Positions 59,391-64,000 of a DNA stretch of 64,000 nt are shown piece by piece (positions within the stretch are counted from its first letter, which is position 1; each line of letters starts with the position of its first letter). The notes beneath the pieces are model-generated. The model made no database searches and was not told the DNA's origin. It saw only the letters and a program-made list of their open reading frames with translations. The stretch lies in contig WNKI01000002.1 in the NCBI GenBank assembly GCA_015350385.1, positions 2,072,418-2,136,417 of the forward strand. Direction: 5' to 3'. Source of the DNA: Aculops lycopersici (Eukaryota; Arthropoda; Arachnida; Trombidiformes; Eriophyidae). Both the position numbers and the translations under genes were made by a program.

Positions 59391-60182
59391 ATGAAACTAG
59401 GACTGCAAGATTTTGAGGTCGGTCGAGCGCTAGGAAAGGGCAAATTTGGCAATGTATACCTGGCCAGGGAGAAGCAAAGCAAGTTCATTGTTGCATTGAA
59501 AGTTTTATCCAAGAAGCAACTAGTGAAGCATAATGTCCAGCATCAACTTAGACGTGAAATTGAGATCCAATCCCATTTACACCATCGAAACATTTTGCAA
59601 TTGTTCGGCTACTTTTATGATGATACGCGAGTCTATTTGATTCTAGAGTATGCCCCACGTGGCGAGCTTTATAAGAAACTTAGGGATTGTAAGAGATTTG
59701 ATGAAAAGACTTCATCTGATTATATCAGACAAATTGTTGATGCACTCGAGGTTTGTCATGCGCGCAATGTTATTCACCGTGACATAAAACCGGAAAATAT
59801 CCTCATTGGATTTCGAGGCGAGTTAAAGATTGCCGACTTTGGTTGGTCAGTTCATGCACCATCATCTAGACGACAGACAATGTGTGGAACATTAGACTAT
59901 CTGCCACCAGAAATGGTTCAGCGGAAGGTCTATGACAAGAATGTCGATCTCTGGTGCCTTGGAGTGTTGACATATGAATTTTTAGTTGGTCAACCTCCGT
60001 TTGAGATGGAAACCCTCGATGGTACTTATGATAGGATTCTAAAAGTTCAATACGAAACGCCCGAACACATGTCTGAGTTGGCCAAAGATTTTATATGCAA
60101 ACTGTTGCAAAAGAAACCAGAAGCAAGGATGCCACTTGCTGAAGCAAAGAAACATGATTGGATCGCACAATTTCAAAAATAA
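59391..60182 (+). CDS. Aurora-family mitotic kinase, catalytic domain only
   Basis: This Ser/Thr kinase would act in chromosome segregation and cytokinesis. The 263-residue protein is little more than a kinase domain: Gly loop GKGKFGNVYLA, VAIK-like ALKVLSKK, the Aurora hallmark HQLRREIEIQSHLHH, YLILEYAPRGELYKKL, catalytic VIHRDIKPENIL near 126 and ADFGWSVHAPSSRR near 147. The activation loop RRQTMCGTLDYLPPEM near 160 keeps the phosphorylatable Thr. The residues GELYKKL, TMCGT and VDLWC favour Aurora B over A. Human Aurora B has about 75 residues before the kinase domain; here the ATG starts seven residues before the domain. The in-frame upstream sequence gives no hint of more protein. Start codon context is good (A-rich). 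Confidence 0.9.
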   Translation: MKLGLQDFEVGRALGKGKFGNVYLAREKQSKFIVALKVLSKKQLVKHNVQHQLRREIEIQSHLHHRNILQLFGYFYDDTRVYLILEYAPRGELYKKLRDCKRFDEKTSSDYIRQIVDALEVCHARNVIHRDIKPENILIGFRGELKIADFGWSVHAPSSRRQTMCGTLDYLPPEMVQRKVYDKNVDLWCLGVLTYEFLVGQPPFEMETLDGTYDRILKVQYETPEHMSELAKDFICKLLQKKPEARMPLAEAKKHDWIAQFQK

Positions 60183-60473
60183 TTACAACCATCTCACCGC
60201 TACATACTTCATAAATCTCTTGCCCATCGCGGCTTTCATCACGGAAGTTCAACATAATAGCATCTACCAAATCTATATACTTAAGAGTGACTTTGCGAGA
60301 GTCCTGATTAAAAACATGCCATGATCATTTCAGGTTGATCTCATGCTATTGTTTGCTTGCTGCCCCCAACATCTATTGGTTGCGACTCTATTATTTTGTA
60401 CATCTATAGATGAGTGATATGTTAAATCTCTTGCATATTTTAATAACAATGGACTTTCAATTGCCCTGACCTT

Positions 60474-60767
60474 TTAATTTATTGGCTTGTATAAAAGGGT
60501 TGTGACATATTTTTTCCGAAATCTATGCGTTGCACTAAGCACCATAATTCCATCTTTGATCGATAGAGCATACAGGTGATTCAACATGACATGGTTCGGT
60601 TGGGGTAATATGGCTGCATTGGTCTTATCTGGATTGTTTAGTATAACCTGGAGTAAATGTGGCGGTAAAAGTGGGGGAACTGCGGTTGAGTCGATAGATC
60701 TTGGAGGTATTCTTGTATAGCTGCCTGGTGGCGATGAGCTTAGTTTGCCGGTATTGTTCAAATCCAT
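60474..60767 (-). CDS. PRKAB: AMPK beta subunit, C-terminal domain without carbohydrate-binding module
   Basis: The beta subunit scaffolds AMP-activated protein kinase; its C-terminal domain holds the alpha and gamma subunits together. Here 97 residues from ATG 60767 contain the family signature LSSSPPGSY, PPHLLQVILN, PNHVMLNHLYALSIKDGIMV and LSATHRFRKKYVTTLLYKPI, then the stop. The glycogen-binding (CBM48) module and the myristoylated N-terminus of metazoan beta subunits are absent from the upstream 1.4 kb on this strand. The open frame reaches back to a TTG at 60836 next to an in-frame stop. A possible splice joins a 17-nt exon (61049-61033, MFSPT then donor ACCAG|GTTAGAG) to an acceptor GCATCAG at 60814, in frame, giving 118 residues. 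AATAAA overlaps the last codons (60479-60484). Confidence 0.85.
   Translation of the reverse strand: MDLNNTGKLSSSPPGSYTRIPPRSIDSTAVPPLLPPHLLQVILNNPDKTNAAILPQPNHVMLNHLYALSIKDGIMVLSATHRFRKKYVTTLLYKPIN
60479..60484 (-). terminator. poly(A) signal inside the last codons of AMPK beta
   Basis: The minus strand reads CCAATAAATTAA at the end of the gene, so AATAAA begins before the stop codon. Confidence 0.5.
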
Positions 60768-61397
60768 CTTGCCGACGTTTTCTATGTCGTGTGTATTTGC
60801 TTCTTTAGACAATCTGATGCGATTTGAGTCAATCAATCATCAACAACCACAATCTGTCTATTGAAGCACCTCCAGATCGTCTATCTAGTCACTAGCCTGA
60901 CTTGATCCCGCTGGTTGCTGTTGTTGCTGGTTTCCCTCGGACAGTAAAGCTGATGGAGTAGCGCCACTGTTGGGCTGCTGATTGGGACTGTTGCCGTCAA
61001 CTTTGTTAATTTCTTCTATATCTAACTCTAACCTGGTTGGCGAAAACATCTTCGGGGGATCATAATAACAAAATGCGGATAAATATTGTGATGTGTTTTG
61101 CTGTTTGGTGTATCGGTGTCGGCGGCGATGGTGGTGATGTTGTTGTGAAAGTACGGGGGCGAATGAGAAACGCGCGGCGAAAGGCAACAAGGGGAAAAGG
61201 AGTGGAGCAAGTGCATGAGAAGTAAGTCACACAGTGACGATGCCGCCCCCTCAAGTCTGGCTTGCTCGCTCGGCATAACTGATCTGAAAATCGAGTTCAC
61301 TTTGTACACGCCCACTCAATTCGCAGGGACACGCCTACATTTTGGCCCGCTTTGTCTGCAACACTGCATCGATTGTGCAGAGAAGGTGCATTGGAAT
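60768..61397. other. upstream region of AMPK beta
   Basis: It contains a Gln-rich minus-strand frame from ATG 61049 to a stop at 60885 (54 residues, MFSPTRLELDIEEINKVDG at the start). This could be a small gene, or its first 17 nt could be an exon of AMPK beta. The rest is unsupported. Confidence 0.35.
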
Positions 61398-61807
61398 TAG
61401 AGTTGTGGGGCGGTCACACTTCGCACATATTTGCACTTACACAAGGCCTGTAGTTTTTTGTGCGTTCGAAGCTGAAATTTGTGCGATTGTGCGAAATGTG
61501 CGAAGTGGGCGAAGGGCGAAGTGGGCGAAGTTTAGAATGCATAAATAGATACCTCTAGAGCGCATGCACGAGTTCTTTCCCCCTCTAGCGCGCGGCATGT
61601 ACGCATAGAGCATGTAAGCAACAGGTAATCAATCCATAATATTATGCGACAATTTTCTCTTCCCCCTTCATTCTGCTTTGCCCCCTCTTTTTCCCCTTCG
61701 CACATTCGCCCATCGCACAATGTGCGAAGTGCGAAAGTCCAATCGCACATCAGTTTCGCTGTGCGATCACCGGCAGATGTGCGAAGTGTGACCGCCCCAC
61801 AACTCTA
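61398..61807. mobile_element. non-autonomous hAT-type MITE, 410 bp
   Basis: The 31-bp terminal inverted repeats (61398-61428 and 61777-61807) are identical and start TAGAGTTGTGGGGCGGTCAC. A perfect 8-bp target duplication, ATTGGAAT, flanks the element (61390-61397 and 61808-61815). The interior carries many copies of a GTGCGAA/GGGCGAA word in both orientations near the ends, resembling the subterminal transposase-binding repeats of hAT elements. It encodes no protein. Identical ends and an intact duplication suggest recent insertion. Confidence 0.92.
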
Positions 61808-62241
61808 ATTGGAATCAAAGCGGTGCGAGTCGTTGCCGCTGCTGGCCGCGGCCGGACGGCCGCATGTTTCGCCTTCTTGTGAACTAAATGAAAACCTCGT
61901 GTGTCCAGTTTTTTCCCAGGACAAGTTTTCTTGTTTACAGTTGAGAGAACTGGAGGGGAGCAACTCGGCAACTTTTGTGATGACCTATTAACGCGAACCA
62001 CCTTTTGAGTTTACCTGACTGAAGCCATCTCATTTACCCGTTGGCTTCACCTTCATACATTTGTTGACATATGTGCCGTTATTATCTTATATTAGCTCAA
62101 ATAACAAAAGCAACTATGATGAATTATTGACTGCAACAACATCAGGGAAACTAAGATAATTCGAATAATTGCAACTCTTGATATAACCAAGCATCGCGGA
62201 ATACATACGAGACTCAGCAAGTCTGACTTTCAATCACTTCG

Positions 62242-63807
62242 ATGATTGCACCGCTGATCAGATATTCAGCCTTCGGTGCCATCGGAGTGGGCAGCTTATT
62301 GGCATTGAAAGAGAATGAATGGAACCCAAAGGACATTGGCATTGTAAGATTTGGTCGAGCTTTTGTGACTGCATCCAAGATTGCAGCGGACTATAAATTC
62401 TCATTGATTGGATACGATGATTGCTCTGAATCATCGATGAAAGCTTGGTCGGATTGCCACAAGCGATCGGCCGAGCGACTGTTGGATCTATGTTGCAAGA
62501 ATGGAGGCATTTTTATCAAAGTTGGCCAGCACATTTCCGCCCTGCAATACATGGTGCCAGTCGAATATGTTGATACTCTATCAATCTTACACAACAAGGC
62601 ACCAAGAACAAAATTTAGTGACATTAAGAAGGTCATAAAAGAGGATTTAAATGCCGACGCCGAAGAGCTATTTGATGAGTTTGACGAGGAGCCTATCGGA
62701 GCTGCTTCGTTCGCTCAAGTTCACAAGGCAAAACTCAAGTCAACTGGTCAAGTTGTGGCAGTAAAAGTTCAGCATCCTAAGGTTCAAAAGCACAGTTATG
62801 TCGATATGACTACGATGGATGTTATTGTACGTGTAGTTGCAAAATTGTTTCCAAACTTCTCCTTCCTATGGCTAGCTGAGACAACAAAAGAAAACATACC
62901 CAAAGAACTAGATTTCAGGCACGAGGGTAGAAATGCCGACACAGCAAGGAAACAATTATCTAACCGCGAATGGCTGATAGTTCCTAAAGTACATTGGGAG
63001 CTGAGCTCTTCTCGTATACTATTGATGGATTACGAAACTGGTGGTATGATAACGGATACTGATTATATAGAGAAGCAAGGTATCGACAAGCAACAATTAA
63101 CTAGACGTTTAGGTGTTCTCTATTGCGACATGATATTTAGACATGGCCATGTACATTGTGATCCACATCCGGGTAATATACTTGTTAAACAAACCGACAA
63201 AGGTGCTCAAATTATACTTCTAGATCATGGATTATACACAAAATTAAGCACTGATTTCAGATCAAAGTATAGTAACCTCTGGTTGGCTTTGATGTCGGCG
63301 GATATGAAACAAATCAAAATTCATGCCACAGAACTGGGAGTCGGAGATCTCTATGGCATCCTAGCTTGTGTGGTCTCAGGTCGACCTTGGTCAGCGGTGA
63401 CGCGTGGAATAACGGAAGTTATTGACAAAAAGGCAATGCAATCAGAGGAGTCAGAGATCAAAAGTTATGCCTCAAGATATATGTCTGAAATTAATAGATT
63501 GCTATCAAATGTACCTAGAGAACTTTTGCTCATACTTAAAACGAATGATCTACTACGAAGTATTGAGACCCGAATGGGAACAAGAGGACAACAAGTGTCA
63601 TTCATCATGATGACCCGATATTGTTCCGAAAACGTGCATGCAAATTTGATCAGGAAATGCCAAGACTGGCGATGTAGGTTTCGTATCAACTCAGCTCATA
63701 GGTGGATAGATTTCAAATTGAGAGTATATCAATTATTTTTGTGGATGAAATGGTACTTCACGAAACCGCAGCCACTCCATCTAGCGTTACAAGATGCTGC
63801 TATATAG
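62242..63807 (+). CDS. ADCK1: mitochondrial UbiB-family protein ADCK1
   Basis: ADCK1 is an atypical kinase-like ATPase of the ABC1/UbiB family, located in mitochondria and linked to membrane and lipid homeostasis. The 521 residues (human about 523-530) start MIAPLIRYSAFGAIGVGSLL, a hydrophobic targeting or membrane segment. Family motifs are the KxGQ block GGIFIKVGQHISALQYMVP near 90, the Ala-rich loop EPIGAASFAQVHKAKL near 150, the VAVKVQHP lysine near 173, the ELDFRHEGRNA segment near 222, the catalytic-loop-like HGHVHCDPHPGNILV near 300 and the metal-binding LLDHGLYTKL near 326. All the invariant residues of the family appear present. One exon. A hAT MITE lies about 430 bp upstream of the ATG. 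Confidence 0.94.
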   Translation: MIAPLIRYSAFGAIGVGSLLALKENEWNPKDIGIVRFGRAFVTASKIAADYKFSLIGYDDCSESSMKAWSDCHKRSAERLLDLCCKNGGIFIKVGQHISALQYMVPVEYVDTLSILHNKAPRTKFSDIKKVIKEDLNADAEELFDEFDEEPIGAASFAQVHKAKLKSTGQVVAVKVQHPKVQKHSYVDMTTMDVIVRVVAKLFPNFSFLWLAETTKENIPKELDFRHEGRNADTARKQLSNREWLIVPKVHWELSSSRILLMDYETGGMITDTDYIEKQGIDKQQLTRRLGVLYCDMIFRHGHVHCDPHPGNILVKQTDKGAQIILLDHGLYTKLSTDFRSKYSNLWLALMSADMKQIKIHATELGVGDLYGILACVVSGRPWSAVTRGITEVIDKKAMQSEESEIKSYASRYMSEINRLLSNVPRELLLILKTNDLLRSIETRMGTRGQQVSFIMMTRYCSENVHANLIRKCQDWRCRFRINSAHRWIDFKLRVYQLFLWMKWYFTKPQPLHLALQDAAI

Positions 63808-64000
63808 AAGATAATACTAATAGATTAAGGAAAAAATAATTTAAATTTACATTACAGCAGACAAAAAAGAACTGATCATCACAAGCAATTTATACAATCA
63901 TTGTTATTTGAAATATTATTATTAAATGAGTCGCAAAATATTAAAATTTCCTAGAAGCGAACGAGAGTACATATGCACTGATTCCTGATGCTACCTTTGA

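Overview
The window is nuclear DNA of an animal, most likely an arthropod. It carries single-copy eukaryotic housekeeping genes (POLR2B, NSUN2, RNMT, ATG2, ABCF3, PRPF18, TRMT2A, TARDBP, Aurora kinase, ADCK1) and a still life (sif) gene of the arthropod type, with an N-terminal EVH1 domain followed by the Tiam-like PH-PDZ-DH-PH core. Almost every gene is one uninterrupted reading frame, including the 7.1 kb ATG2 gene. Leaders and 3' ends are very short, and some neighbours are under 100 bp apart. Such intron-poor, compact arthropod genomes are known from eriophyoid mites (for example Aculops), so an acariform mite is my best guess. That is inference; nothing here names the species.

Layout. 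0-9.3 kb: two small unrecognised minus-strand genes with TATA promoters, NSUN2, a FRMD3/5-like FERM protein, RNMT (plus) and a ribosomal eL40 gene that has lost its ubiquitin fusion. 9.7-23 kb: one large sif gene on the minus strand, read here as three exons (22942-18161, probably 15216-15058, 14924-9744), with a gap of N in an intron. 25-32 kb: ATG2 (minus). 33.5-39.6 kb: ABCF3 (plus) converging on POLR2B (minus). 40-45.6 kb: two unrecognised secreted proteins, one built from two copies of a domain of about 190 residues. 45.9-49.3 kb: a tail-anchored LEM-domain protein and PRPF18 (both minus). 49.8-52.7 kb: TRMT2A and HS6ST in tandem, 95 bp apart. 53-60 kb: TDP-43 (minus), a short abnormal-spindle-like protein (minus) and a minimal Aurora kinase (plus). 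60.4-63.8 kb: an AMPK beta gene reduced to its C-terminal domain (minus), and ADCK1 (plus).

The genes do not form one pathway. Themes are RNA processing and modification (NSUN2, RNMT, PRPF18, TRMT2A, TDP-43), transcription and translation (POLR2B, eL40, ABCF3), mitosis (asp-like and Aurora, divergent neighbours), and membrane, energy and signalling functions (ATG2, AMPK beta, ADCK1, sif, FRMD).

Two short non-autonomous hAT-type transposons with terminal inverted repeats and perfect 8-bp target duplications are visible (58808-59115 and 61398-61807), and a degenerate relative lies at 49586-49672. All three sit between divergently transcribed genes. The strongest biological oddities are the ubiquitin-free eL40, the AMPK beta without a carbohydrate-binding module, the polyglutamine and Ser/Gly insertions inside the sif DH domain, and the duplicated secreted protein at 44.2-45.6 kb. 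Coding starts were chosen at ATG codons. Where the longest open frame began at GTG or TTG, I moved the start to the first plausible ATG.
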